DNA of 64,000 nt from Bretschneidera sinensis (GCA_023935145.1 CM043702.1:58864001-58928000); one strand, 5' to 3'. Shown: positions 45,230 through 58,000, counted from the stretch's first letter. Program-made: numbers and translations. The notes: a model not told the origin generated them from the letters alone.

Positions 45230-46695
45230 GCAGGAATGGCGATTTTTATAAGAAGAGGGTCAGATAAGGACGATGATAAGTACGTCTACTTATCCACTTA
45301 TTGCTTATTTGAATTACAATAAGTTATCACAATTATTGGAAAAGCTCAAATATAAGCACAGTTACGTTAGGCCCCACTTAGCCGGCTACATTTTGTCTAG
45401 TTTATCGGCGCGGAATCTCTAGCTGACAGCTGTCCTACAGGGAGAATTATTAAGCTACTTCAATACACAATCTAATCTCTCATTAGCGACAGTTGATTGA
45501 ATTTAGATTTCGTGATGAAATATTGAAAAAAATCCAACGGCTATTATCTGTGGTACAGGTGAGAATAGAAGTAGCGTGTAGAAGTTATGAAAGCGATCTT
45601 TACTCTTCTCAGATCCCCCAAGAAACGACAAAATTTATTACGATGGCCCCGTAATATTTGCCCTTTGATTTTTAGGAATATTACGGTAGCTGCCATTGGA
45701 CCATGTTGTGGAGATGCGGTAATAATTAATTACTCATATATATCACGTGATACAGTGATACTAGTCAATGGTTTGGTAGTTCAAGAAAAAGTGAAGTTCT
45801 CGGTGACAATAAAGGAATGATTTTTATCGCGATATAGTGAGATGAGAAAATGGATAGTTCAAGAAAAGTGGAGGTTTCGGGGATAAAATAAAGGAGGGAT
45901 TTTTATCGCAATATAAGGAGGAGAGAAAATGGGTTAGGTTTTGAAATTATTGTAGCAATAATTAACTATTGGAAAGATGTCACTAAAGAAATGGATTTAA
46001 TATTCTAAGTGGGGTTTTGTGGTGACAAGGACTCATTTGTTATTCTCAGGATTTAGTCCATGATTGATTCTAACGATGTTTCCCGTGTTAGCCTGTTGAT
46101 ATCCCTATTTTCGTACTCCGTAACGTTGACCACGACTTTTAAAATCAAATCTCAATTGAAATAAATATTTTTAAAGTTTTTTCAAGAATCCCACGTAAAT
46201 AGAAAAGCAGACGTTACTAGGTTTAAATCTGTTTTGGTCCCAAAATTTGGGATACTTGTATTTTAATACATAAGATCTTAATTTTCATACTTGTGAAAAG
46301 CCTGGTTATAATCTAATTTTAAGACAAAAAAGGAAGGAAAAGTGATTTACAAAAAGAAAAAGTCGAAAGAGTAAGAGATTGCAAGTGATGAAAAAAGGTA
46401 TTTAGAGAGAGAAAGAAAGACATAAGAGAGTGATATTGGAGGTGCCTCTTCCACCTCCAATATATATATATATTAAAATCATGGTAGTTTAACCCAAAAC
46501 TTTGCATGATAGACAGTGCAAAACAAGAAATTGCATAATCATGAGACTACATAATGTGTTCATAATGGCCTACCTACCAGCCTTTAGCATCCATATCATT
46601 GACAATTACAAAATCAGTAGTAAGTACCACAAAAAAATAGACCTTTAACTATTCTTTATCAACCACAAAATGATATATGAAGTGAAAATCATATT
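45230..46695. other. Upstream intergenic region of the TOPLESS gene
   Basis: I see no gene and no recognisable transposon between the promoter and the MULE remnant. 45760-45970 has two diverged direct repeats of AGTTCAAGAAAAAGTG...GATTTTTATCGC...ATATA (about 45775 and 45850). 46330-46440 is purine-rich. It probably includes the distal promoter. Confidence 0.5.
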
Positions 46696-46699
46696 TGGG

Positions 46700-47807
46700 T
46701 GATAAAGCTTCCTATGCCACTGCCTTTTCCCTTGCCTTTGCCTTTGCCTTGGACTCTGCCTCTTCCACCTCCTATTCCATCATTGTATGGACTTATTGAA
46801 CTATGCCACATATATCTCTTTAGAACTTGTGAATTCTTCCTAGCATTTGAAGTTTGTTCAGTTTGTAAGCTATGTTTAGCATTGAACCATTCTGTGAACC
46901 TTTAGCTTGTGGGTGTTTGAACCCTAGAGGGACACCCCTTATTAGCACTTGTTGAAAATTTAAGCCCCCTATTGATCCATGTCAAAACAACCTTATTATA
47001 TGCAAAAGCCCAACAACAATGCTCAACCAATAGCCTATAAACCTATACAATATAGATACAGTATAGAATATACTTTTGAGGGTGGGAACTGATCTTCAAC
47101 CTTAAATCACATAAAATTTCCTACTTTCCTTCTACCATGCAAATTAAACAAAACACATACATAAAAAAAAAAAAATATTTCATACCAAATATATACGTAA
47201 TTAAACATTAAGACAACAAAACTCAAGATATAACAAAATTTATTGGAAGTTTTTGCCTTTGAGGCTTTTTTCCTTTGTTTCTACCTGTTTGAGCACCACC
47301 ATTTGTCCTTTATTGGGCACCATTACCTTGGATACCATTGTTCTTCCCCTTTTTCTTTGTCGGTCCCTTGCAACCTCTTGAATTATGCCCTTGTTCCCCA
47401 CATTTACTACATATAATCTTATATCCACCCACCTTTACCTAGTAAGGATTCTGAGGCTCATCTTTGTTCTTCGTTCTTTGTGTTTTAGGTCTATCAGGGG
47501 GTCTTTCTATATCAGAAGGCAACACAAAACCCTTATTCGATGGTGGCCATAGCCTAGAGCCATTGGTCGGACTCACAAAGTATGAGTACAACTGTCAATA
47601 CTTGTCCTTGTGGTAATATTGATTCACAAAGTCTTTAGCCTTCTTCTCATAAAATATGCAAGCCATAACATACTTGCAGGACATCCCAATCAAATCCACT
47701 TGAAACTTGCACAACTTTGCTTCACTAACTCCACAACCTTCTTTTGTTCATCTATCTCAAGCTCAGTCACCTCATACTATCCATTTCCATTTGAGGGTAG
47801 GTATTTA
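46700..47807 (-). pseudogene. MULE (Mutator-like) transposase C-terminal remnant
   Basis: From right to left on the minus strand: a SWIM-like zinc segment (CKFQVDLIGMSCKYVMACIF, the usual HA replaced by YV), then YSYFVSPTNGSRLWPPSNK, RPPDRPKTQRTKNKDEPQNP and a CCHC knuckle CSKCGEQGHNSRGC (47352-47408), as in MURA-type transposases. A Gly/Lys/Arg-rich tail (GGGRGRVQGKGKGKGKG) at 46700-46775 is likely the protein end. Stops near 47597 and 47310 and frame changes show decay. The N-terminal part is missing because copia C is inserted at 47808. Confidence 0.75.
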
Positions 47808-50800
47808 TAGTAGCATGCCCTACAAGCAAATAACATTTGATGTTATAGACATATTACTTGTAATTAATCTTATTTATTTATTGATAATAAAATATTATTA
47901 TTGGTATTTAACTTATTTATCATGTTCATTACAAATCATTGTATGTGCATTATATGATAAAGCCCATAGAATAAAAGCAATGAAAATAAGTATCATAATG
48001 AGATAATACTAATGAAATGTATTTTGTTAAACTTTATTATTAAATGTTCCAAATCATAGGATCACCAAGAAGGACATTAGTGAATCCGAATAGATTAGTA
48101 CATACAGTGTTTCCTCAAGGAGTTGAGGGTGATTGATCTCACGGTCACTAGTGTGTGAGACACTAAAGTAAGTTATGTAGGTACTTGTTAGAGAACAAGT
48201 ACACTGAACTGACTTGACTAAGAAATTCCTAATGAACATTTTACTGGCTGTTAATAGGAATTCTTATGTTGCAGTTGTACATGTGATCCTTGGACTTGAG
48301 GCGTCATAGATATCTTGTGTATGGGCCATCATGCTTTGATGCTATCAAAATGTAATTCTAATCATGGGTCACAAAAGAGTAGTAATTGAGTATGACCACT
48401 TATGCAAGGAGGTATGTCAATGTACAATAAAAGATCCATCACTCTTAATAAAAGAAAATAGAATGTCTTATGTGATCTGATTAAGTCGTAACTTGGAAAT
48501 TCCATGGCCAAAGTAGGGTGAAAATTAGAAAGGAGTTTCTAATTTCACTTTTTTATTTTTGAACTTGAGATCGAGATACATGTGATTCAATAATTAAGGC
48601 TTGACAGTAAATATATGTCTTAGGTTTAATCAGGGACATTATATGATGGAAGGATCAAATTATATGGTAACTGTCAATGAAATGGTTTGCAATTCATATT
48701 GTCTAGGTAGTCATGACACACTATTAGATGTCAATCATGTCTTGTAGAAACCCTTAAGAATTAATTGTAATTAATTCTTAATTAAAAGGAGTTTTAATTC
48801 GAATTAAAATGAAAATGAGTTTTAATTAATTGGATGAGATCCAATTGTTACGACCTACTGCCAGCACAATATTGAACCTAAGGGGTCACACACATTTGGA
48901 CAATTGCAAGAATTAAAAAAAATAATAAGCTAAGAGAGATTTCTAAGAATTAATTAAACCATGATTTTAATCACAATTTTAGAAATCCTAATGCTCTTAG
49001 GTGTAAGGCCACCATACAAAAGCTCTATTTGATAAAAACTTTAACATAACATAACACAATATTTGTGGAGATTAAAAATAAGATTTTTGATCTCTCTCTG
49101 ACAAAAGGCCGAAAAATCTAGAGCTAGCACTCAATAGAGAATTCAACTAGTCAATTTGTTCTTCTTCAAGTGGTGTTTAACATCCTAGAGAAAAATATCA
49201 TTGTTCTTGGTTGCTTGTGTAGATACGCTTAGAGGCTTGAATGACTCGTGAATCCTTTTCAAAGAACAACAATAATTTCCATCAAGGTAAAAATATCTAA
49301 CCTTAAATAGAAATATTGTTTAGATCATCATTCTAATAGATTCATAGAGATTTTTCTTGGGTTGTAAGTTTATGGGTATAAAATTTTTAATTTTCCACTG
49401 CGTATTCTATGCTTGTAAACTTACATTGGTATCTCAAAGGTAAAAATATCTAACCTTAAATGAAAATATTGTTTAGATCATCATTCTAAAAGATTCATAG
49501 AGATTTTTCTTGGGTTTTAAGTTTATGGGTATAAAATTTTTAATTTTCCACTGCGTACTTGTAATACCTGTATTTGTAAAGTAAGAGTAAAGAAGTAAGT
49601 TAATAAATATGACATGGAAATAAAAAAACCAAAAATCCATGTGAAGGGTTTAGTAGCAATTGAATAAAATAAGTTAAAGAAAGTTTCTCTTAAAAAAAAA
49701 AAGGGACCAGAACGTCCAGGGAGCAGAAAGAATGAGATAAAAGGGTGGACTGAAAAAGTGGGCTGAAAAGTAAAAAAAAAAAAAAAGGAACAGTAAAACA
49801 TGGCAGTAGGTGGAAGCCACCTGCTGCCAATTTAACCTTTGGTTGCCAAGTATAAAGAAAGGCTAGGGAATGTCTAACAAGTGTCCATTAGGTGGAGAAA
49901 TTTTAGAGATTGCATATAGAATACACAACCAACTTTTAGGAATTTCAAAGATATTATGTTCAGCCAACTTGTATATATGTAGGTAGTAGGCATAAACTAA
50001 ACTTACGCTTACCAAACTCGTTTAGTTTCTCTCTATTACGGGTCTTCTTTAAAACACTTGAGGGACTGAAAGAGATGTTGAAATAGCAAAGTTTTGAAAG
50101 GGTTTACGGTGGAAAAAAATAAAAGGTAACAAAATATTTATTTTTGAAATTTTAGCATTTATGAAATTTCCCGAAAATCAAAGTGGGAATTTTCAAAGGG
50201 TATGGTTTATGAAGAATTGAAGAAATAATTAGAAATTTAATACTAATATTATGTCAGGTGTTGACGAACAGTGACCGGAGGAAATTCCTGAGATGAATGG
50301 GAAAGACAAGGAAGTGATCCACGGGTAGCTTTAAGTGCTACGTGGTGAGTTGGATTTACTTTAAGTAATCTAGATAAAAATAAAATATTTAGTGATAATA
50401 TTAAAATTAATTATTAGCTTATGCTTGGTGGCAGATAAAAATTAAATTGATATATAGGATATGAATATTGGACATGTAGAAAATTAGTATGTGAAAAGAA
50501 ATATTATTAGAATAATGAGTTGACTTACTAATGATGGTGATAACGAGATTTTGACTAGTTGGTGAATAAATTGATGTGATGTATGAGGAGAAAAAAAATT
50601 GAAATTTATTAAGCAGAAAGTTGAGGAAAGACCGGAAAGTTAATTTAAATATTTTGAATTCATGTGGTGTTTATATTACTGTTAATATGCATATTTCATA
50701 TTATTATTTATGTGCATATGCATTTAATAATATAACCGAAAGAACCAGGAAATGGCCGGTCTAATGGAACAACCGTGACAGCCGATGTATGCTGGAAATA

Positions 50801-51578
50801 AAAGAGACACCGTGACAGTCGGTATATGCTGGAAATAAATTTCATGAAGCCGGGATAAGCTGTAAAGAACCGGGAAGGGGCCAGTCTACGATAATAATAA
50901 CCTGCAGATAGGTGAGAAGACGTTCCTATCATATGAATTCATGCATTGTATATGTTTTAATTATTGCTTGCATTTATTGAAATGTTGATGTGTGGTATAT
51001 TCTTGTGAATTTAATTATAGATAGATAAGTCTCCCAGGGAGAGATAGTTACAGTGAGAAAAAGAGAAAAAGACTCAAAATATGATAATATGGTAATTATT
51101 TAAATGTTAGACATCATGCTATTATCCAGTTTTAGGAGGAATAAATGATTGAATATTTAAGGGCTATTTATGAAAATGAAATACTTTTAGTAAATTTAAT
51201 TCATTGAGTTTGTGAAGCTCACCCCTCATTGTACAATGATTTCAGGTAGCAGATAGTACAAGTAGTCTGGTGAGGTTAAGGGTCAGACAGATTCATTCTC
51301 TGTAAGCCATGTACATGTCAATATCCTCAGATTATTGAGAAAATAAAATAAATATTTTATTTGTAAATATTCATGCATCTTACGTCGTTTATTATGTGTA
51401 AATTAATGTCAGATTTATGTATCTCATTTGTTAAGGGTGGAAGATTTAAATAAAAATTTTATGTTAATATTTGTTGCATATATGTGTCGTGCTGGGATTC
51501 TCGAAATGTGATGACACTGTCTCGGGAGTGGCCAACCTGGGATGGGTTGTTATAGTATTTTATGCTTGTAAACTTACA
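47808..51578 (+). repeat. 5' LTR of copia element C, split by a solo LTR
   Basis: The start TAGTAGCATGCCCTA matches the start of the LTR of element A (TTAGTATGTCCTA in minus sense) and the homology continues for several hundred bases at roughly 60-65%. It ends in ACTTACA next to the primer-binding site at 51579. Its last 150 bp are tandemly duplicated (units from about 49288 and 49441), the first unit already including the first bases of the primer-binding site (TTGGTATC). The second unit is interrupted by the solo LTR at 49560-51554. Without insertions it is about 1.6 kb. Confidence 0.8.
49560..51554 (-). mobile_element. Solo LTR, family S, inverted copy (1995 bp), 5-bp TSD
   Basis: On the plus strand it starts TGTAATACCTG and ends GGGTTGTTATA, i.e. 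the reverse complement of the family at 20030-21970 (which ends GGTATTACA and starts TGTAATGACCC). Flanks are GTACT (49555) and GTATT (51555). Shared interior includes CGTGCTGGGATTCTCGAAAT against its complement in the other copy. No retroelement genes lie within, so it arose by LTR-LTR recombination. Confidence 0.88.
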
Positions 51579-51590
51579 TTGGTATCATAC
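51579..51590 (+). other. Primer-binding site of copia C
   Basis: TTGGTATCATAC follows the LTR end. TGGTATCA is the initiator tRNA-Met complement usual in plant copia elements; the last bases differ from the full TGGTATCAGAGC. Confidence 0.7.
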
Positions 51591-53431
51591 CCAACTCTAT
51601 GAGTTATTAAAATGAGTTTAATTTTGTTGTTATGACTTCAAATATCTAATATTAAAATTCATTATATTGAAAATTGATAATCTAAAAATTAGATTAGGGT
51701 TTATGAAATCATAGATCAAGAAAATTCAAGAATGTGTTCTTGAATTGATTATCATCACACAATGAGGATAAAATTATTACAGATTGCTTTTGAAACATAT
51801 TAAATCAATGAGGTTGATAAAAATTATGATGAAAAAATATTTTTACATCAATTTTTTTTGGGAAAGTCGTGTTAAAAAATTTGTAGTAAAACATATTTTC
51901 TTGTTCAACTTCAAACAAGCGTAATTTACTCATTTTAAATCGGATTAAAAAGTTTTTAAAGGTGTTAGAAAGATAAACAAATCTAGTTTAATATGACACT
52001 GGTTAAAAATTTGAATTAGTTTGTAATCTATGATTAAAAACCTGGACATTGTCCAACTTATAAAAAACATATTTTTTTTCTTCAAATTTGCAAATTTTTG
52101 CTTGTTTAAGATTTTGAACTCGTTTTGGTTTGAAATTCGAAATTCGAAATTTAATTCAAATAATTATATGATTTTTGATTATAAAAAATTATGTTTGGTT
52201 AATTAATAATTTTCTTAATTTTGGATTAATGTTTTAAGAAATTGGAGTTTGATTAGGAATTAAAACTCTAAAATCCTTATCACGTTGAAATTATGAATTC
52301 TAATGAACAAGAAATCTTAATCCTATTTGGAATAGGATTAAGAAAAAGGTTTTAAAACCTAATGAGATTAGGAATGAAATCTAATGATCAATGAATCTTA
52401 ATCCCATGGAATAAGATTAAGAAAATTTTCTAAAACCTAATGGGATTAGGAATGCAATCTAAGAATAATGGTTTTAACTAAAATATAATTAATTTTATTT
52501 ATTTATACAATTTGGTTGTATGAGCGGATGACCATTGGACCTAGACCTTAGCATTTAGTTAAATTAAATGGTATTATTTTTTGTTATTCAATTTCAAGTG
52601 GGGTTTGCATACCTCACCTTCTCTTATTTCTCTCAATGAAAATTTATATCTCCCTCCAATGTAATTCCTATTGACGTCTTATCAAGGTTTCTTATATATA
52701 TATATTTGATATATGTAAAGTTACTCAGAGTTAGATAGGGTTTTATTGAGGTGAATGAAGGAGTATGCAAGGAAGTATGGTGGTCTGTTTGAAGATTGAA
52801 GATCCATGACTGTATGAGATATTTTCATGTAATAATTATCTAGGATTTGACCAAGCGATTTACTTAATTGGATCAAGTAAATCACGCTTAAAAATATATA
52901 TAGTCATTCACATAGGGTTTTATATGCATGAGATGTATGTTTTAATATGTATTTGATGAATGTTAATATGATGAGACCTAAACGTAAAGATCTAAATCAC
53001 TCATGCGCAAAATTTTAATATTAAGTTGTAAACCAAAATCATTAGGAATGATTGCTCGTAATCTTCCACCATTATAGTCAATATGCAAAGTTTCTTATGT
53101 GTGTAAATTTGTTGCGCAAATGTAAAGTTTACACTTGTAGGAAAATTATATTGACTATTAATATATGATGTATATGAGGTAAACAAATGATATAGCTTTG
53201 TTGCGCAAACGTAATGGCTATATCACTAATTTACACTTGTAAGGAATGACGAACTTAACTTAACTAAATGAATATGATTTGTTGCGTAAACGTAAGGTCA
53301 TATACATTTAAGAGGCTAAATTATGATTGATAATTGCATGGATACAAATGATAATAGTTATCTAACTATGAAATGCACTGTAGTTTGTTACACAAACGTG
53401 AGGCTATAATGCACAAGTGATATGATACCAA
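51591..53431 (+). mobile_element. Long, hairpin-rich leader of copia C
   Basis: About 1.85 kb without a supported ORF follow the primer-binding site. The region contains many inverted repeats: CTTAATCCTA / TAGGATTAAG (52317-52343), GGTTTTAAAACC, CCTAAT-gag-ATTAGG, again CTTAATC / GATTAAG and CCTAAT-ggg-ATTAGG (up to 52460; two tandem units of about 80-90 bp), AAGCGATTTACTT / AAGTAAATCACGCTT (52852-52890), and the four conserved-loop hairpins at 53101-53413. It ends at the LTR of element A; gag and pol of C are not seen in the plus orientation. Confidence 0.7.
53101..53413 (+). repeat. Array of four hairpins with a conserved 20-nt loop
   Basis: Each unit has a different stem and a loop of exactly 20 nt. 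Unit 1: stem GTGTAAA / TTTACAC, loop 53108-53127. Unit 2: TGATATAGC / GCTATATCA, loop 53197-53216. Unit 3: AATGAATATGA / TCATATACATT (10 of 11), loop 53278-53297. Unit 4: TGCACTGTAG / CTATAATGCA (8 pairs, one G-U, one mismatch), loop 53384-53403. Loop consensus TTTGTTGCGCAAACGTAAGG, with the inner palindrome TTGCGCAA in units 1 and 2. Unit 1 is also enclosed by an outer stem, TATAGTCAATAT (53073) / ATATTGACTATT (53148). The loop is kept while the stems differ but stay complementary. The role is unknown. Confidence 0.9.
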
Positions 53432-55026
53432 TGAAGGAAATCAATGTAGAAAACGCTACGAAAATTTAAGATTTTTTATTGATTCTTATAAATCCTTGAT
53501 CACCTTATAATTTATGTATAACATTATGATCATTTAAGGATAAAAATATTACCTTTGATTTTCTATGTTCTTGACTCCCTGAATTTGTTGTGCCTAAATT
53601 CTGCAATATTGTTGAATTCTCCAATATGCCCAAATCCAAATTCTTACATTCTTGAATCCACAACAATCACAAAAGTATGTGATCTCTAAAGAAAGTTCAC
53701 ACATGAAAAATCTTGAATTAAGATTTCTCTTTCAATTAGCTCTATTTCTTTTTGTGAAAAAAGAAGAACTAAAACCCTAGGAGAAAATTATGTGTAGATT
53801 ATGTGCTAGCAAATTTTTGCACACTTATAAATTATTTATAGTGTTAGGGTTAAGTGAAACTAACCATTAATTGCAAACTAAACCTCTGTAATTATTTAAT
53901 TACAGATTGCCCCTTATGTGTGATCCTTTAGGTTCGAACTAATTTGGTTGTAGGTCATAACTTTTATGTCATTGCAATTGGAACCCTTTCCAATTAATTA
54001 TGACTCTTTCTAATTTATTTTGAATCGAAACTCCTTTTGATTCTCCATTTTATAAGAACTAATTAATTGTTCATTAAATTAATTTTTAGGGATTCTATAA
54101 TCATGAGTGACACCTAGTAGCATATTATGACTACTGAGATACTGTGAATTTAATTGTGAAACCTTAAACCTTTTTGTTATTAGTTACAGTGCAATTTAAT
54201 CATTCCATCATTTAATGTCCGATTAAGCGAATTTGTGTATGAAATTACTGTCAAACCCTTAGCATTAATACTATGTGTCTAGATCTCAAGAATATAATTC
54301 TTATGATGAAATTAGAAACTTCTTCCTAATTATCACCCTACATTGGCCAAGGAACTTCCAAAATTATATATTAGTAGATCACATATGACATTCTTTCTTT
54401 TTACTTAGGAATGATAGACCCTTTATTTTACACTCACATACCTCCATATGAAACACATTATACCTAATTACTACCAATTAATTATCCATGAATATAACCA
54501 TATTAAATAACATCAAAGTATAATAAGTCGTATACAAGTTAACTATGGTCCTCAGGTCTAAGGATCACATGCACAATTGTAACATAAGAACTACCTATTG
54601 ACAAGCAAGTAAAACTTCATTAGGTGTTCTTAAGTTGAGTCATGTTCAGTGAACTCATTCTCCAACAAATACATATATACTTGTTTTAGTGTCTACCAGA
54701 CAAGTGACATTGAGATTCGTCACCTTCCTAATTGATCAAACATAACATGTACCAGTCTATCCAAATTATTAATCGTACAATTAGTATCCTACGATGAGGA
54801 ACATTTGAGAGAAAAACTTTCGAGAAGACTAGGTCTCAAAATTATGGTCTCATCATAATCCTATCTCCATTGTTTACTCTATGGACTTAATTATGATAAT
54901 GTAATTGAACAAATATTAATGATAAATAAACTTGTCATCAATTATGGTAACAACTGAATAAGATTAGTTTACAAATAATATCCCTAGACATTAAATGTCA
55001 TTGGTTTATAGGACATACTAACAACA
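53432..55026 (-). repeat. 3' LTR of copia element A (1595 bp)
   Basis: In minus sense it begins TGTTGTTAGTATGTCC after the polypurine tract and ends CCTTCA. Beyond its end the minus strand reads TTGGTATCATATC, which looks like a primer-binding site and is identical over 11 bases to that of copia C. The LTR therefore has a polypurine tract on one side and a primer-binding-like sequence on the other. It is homologous to, but clearly different from, the LTR of copia C. Confidence 0.82.
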
Positions 55027-55046
55027 ATCTCTCACTTTATCTAAAT
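55027..55046 (-). other. Polypurine tract of copia A
   Basis: The minus strand reads AAAGTGAGAGAT directly before the LTR start and just after the pol stop. Confidence 0.8.
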
Positions 55047-58000
55047 TTAATTGTTCATGTATCTAATACCCATCTTCTCAAGATGATGATTAAAGTGATG
55101 TTGTGTTAATGCCTTAGTTAGTGATTTGTTGACGCAACCTTTTAAATCCTCACGTTCCCTCTTCCAATGATTTCTCTAATCAAGTAGAAGCGACGCTCAA
55201 TGTGCTTGGATTTCTGATGAGACCTTGGTTCCTTAGCTTGAGCTATCACCCCATTGTTGTCATAATACAAGGGTACTGAGAGTTCAATGCTATAAACCAC
55301 TCAAAGCTCGGTGATGAACTTTTTCTTCTAGACCACTTATTTTGCAACTTCAAACGTAACAATGTATTCAGCCTCAGTGGTGAAATCTGCAGTTATATCT
55401 TGCTTACAAATCTTCCAGCTCACTGCTCCACCATTTAAGGTGAACACAAATCTAGAAGTGGAATTTTTGTAATCCATTTCAAACTAAAAGTTTGAATTAG
55501 TATAACCTTCCAGTTTCAAGTCACCTCATTAATATGTGATGAACAAATCCTTAGTTCTTCTTAAGTACTTAAGAATGTTTGTCACAACAACCTAGTGTTC
55601 TAAACCTGGATTAGATTGATATCTGCTAGTAACATTTATAGCATGACTGATATCAAGTCTGATACATAACATAGCATATATGAGATTTCTTATTGCTGAA
55701 GCATAGAGGATTTGACTCATGCTCTCTCTCTTCAGGTGTCTTTGGGGACTACTTAGTGAGATGTACTGTATTCTGAAAGGTAATAATCCTCTATTGAATT
55801 TTTCCATGTTGAACCTATTCAACATCTTATCTATGTATATAGATTGGGAAAAACTAAACATCTTTCTAGATTTATCTCTATAGACCTTTATTATCATAAT
55901 ATAGAATGCTTCTCCTAAATATTTCATGGAGAAGTTTATTGAAAGCTAGAGTTTGACTAATTATAACATACTTACAACATTCCTAATGAGTAGTATGTCA
56001 TTAACATACAATATAAAAAATGTAAGTGCATTCCCTCTAGTCTTCTCGTACGCACACGGTTTATCCATATTTTTTAAAAAAACCAAACATTTTGATTTCT
56101 TTATCAAATCAGATGTTCTAGCTTCAAGAAGCTTGCTTTAATCCATGAATTAATCTTTGTAGTTTGAACACTTTGTGGTCACTACCACTAGATGAAAAAC
56201 CCTTTAGTTGCTCTATGCATAAATCTTCCTATATGTTACCATTGAGGAAAGAGATTTTTACATCTTTTTGTCATATCTAATAATCATAGTGTGTAGCTAT
56301 TGCGAGCAAGATCCTAATGGACTTCAATATGGCTATAAGAGAAAAAGTTTCATCAAAGTCAACTCATTGTCTTTGTTTGTAACCTTTCACTACCAGCCTT
56401 GCCTTAAAGATCTATCTTTCTATCAACACCTATCTTTCTTTTATAGATCAATTTGTAACCAATAGGTACAATACCTCCATGAGGGTCAACTAAGGTCCAA
56501 ACTTGGTTATAATACATAGACTCAATTTCAGATTTCATGGCTTTAAGCCATATTCTCGAATAGATGTCTGACATCACTTTTTTGTAGCTCGTAGGATCCT
56601 TATTCCCAATAAGTTTTACCTCTACGTCACCCTCGATGAGATACCCATATCTCTCTGGTGCTCTAGGTATCCTACCTGATCTACGAGGAGGTTGTATGAT
56701 AGGAGACTTTGCTAGAGTAGGCTGCTCAAGTTAATCAATGTTAATTTGTGGTTCTTAAAACACCTCTTAAAGTTCTATTTTACTCCCACTGCTCACTTTT
56801 AGAACAAACTTTTTCTCTAGAAAGGTAGCAAATTTTGAGATAAACACTTTTTTCTCATTAGGGAGATAAAATCAATATCCTAAACATTTTTTGGGATATC
56901 CCATAAATCTACACTTAGCAGACATTGCTTTTAACTTATCATTAACTAATCTTTTGATATATACAGAACAACCCTATATCTTAACAAGCTTAAGACTAGG
57001 TTTCCTACCATTACACATCTCATATGGTGTCTTAGGCACAAACTTAGAGGGACTCTATTTAACAAAAATGTGACAGCTTCAAGGCATAACCCCATAATGA
57101 ACTTGGAAGATCAGTGTAACTCATCATCAATTGCACAATATCCAATAAAGTAAAATTTCTCCTTTTGGACACACTATTAAGCTTAGGTGTTCTAGGAGGA
57201 TTCTACTATGAGAGAATCTCATTCTCTTTAAGATAATCCAAAAAGTCATTGGTCAAGTATTCACCTCATCGATCAGATAGAAGAATTTTGATACTTTTAT
57301 CAGTTTATTTTTCTACTTCAAAACTAAATTCCTTGAAATTTTCAAAGGATTCATATTTGTACTTCATAAGATACACATACCTTAATCTCGAATAGTCATC
57401 GGTGAAGGTAATGAAGTAACAATAACCCCACTAGCAATTGAGTTTAATGGCCCACAAACATCTATGTGGGTTAATCCTAATATGTCAGTAGCTCTTTCTT
57501 TATGTCCACTAAATGGAGTCTTAATCATTTTTCCGATGAGATAAGATTCACATGATGGGTATGACTCAAAAGTCATTGAGTCAAAGTATCCATCCTTAGC
57601 CAACTTACTAATCCTACTCTAATTGATATGACCAAGTTTGAGATGCCATACACATGAAGAATTAATTTAATTTCTTTTCCTTTTATTACCTTGTTGATCA
57701 ATATGCAATATATTGTCATTCAATTCCAGAATATAAAGACCATTTATTAGTGTGCAAGTACCAAATAACTCATTATTTAAGGAAAAGAAACATAAAGTGT
57801 TTTTAAAAGATAGTTCATAACCCTCTTTATCCAAAATTGAAACTGAAATAAGTCATATTTTTTTATGAGACAAGATTCACATGATAGGTATAACTCGAAA
57901 GTCAATGAATCAAAGCATCCATCTTTAGCCAACTTACTATTCCTACTTTAATTGATATGACCAGTTTTGAGATGCCATACATATGAAGGATTAATTTCAT

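Noticed and set aside
45587..45820. 77-codon ORF upstream of the TOPLESS gene
   Set aside because: No codon or domain evidence and no splice partners; expected by chance in this length.
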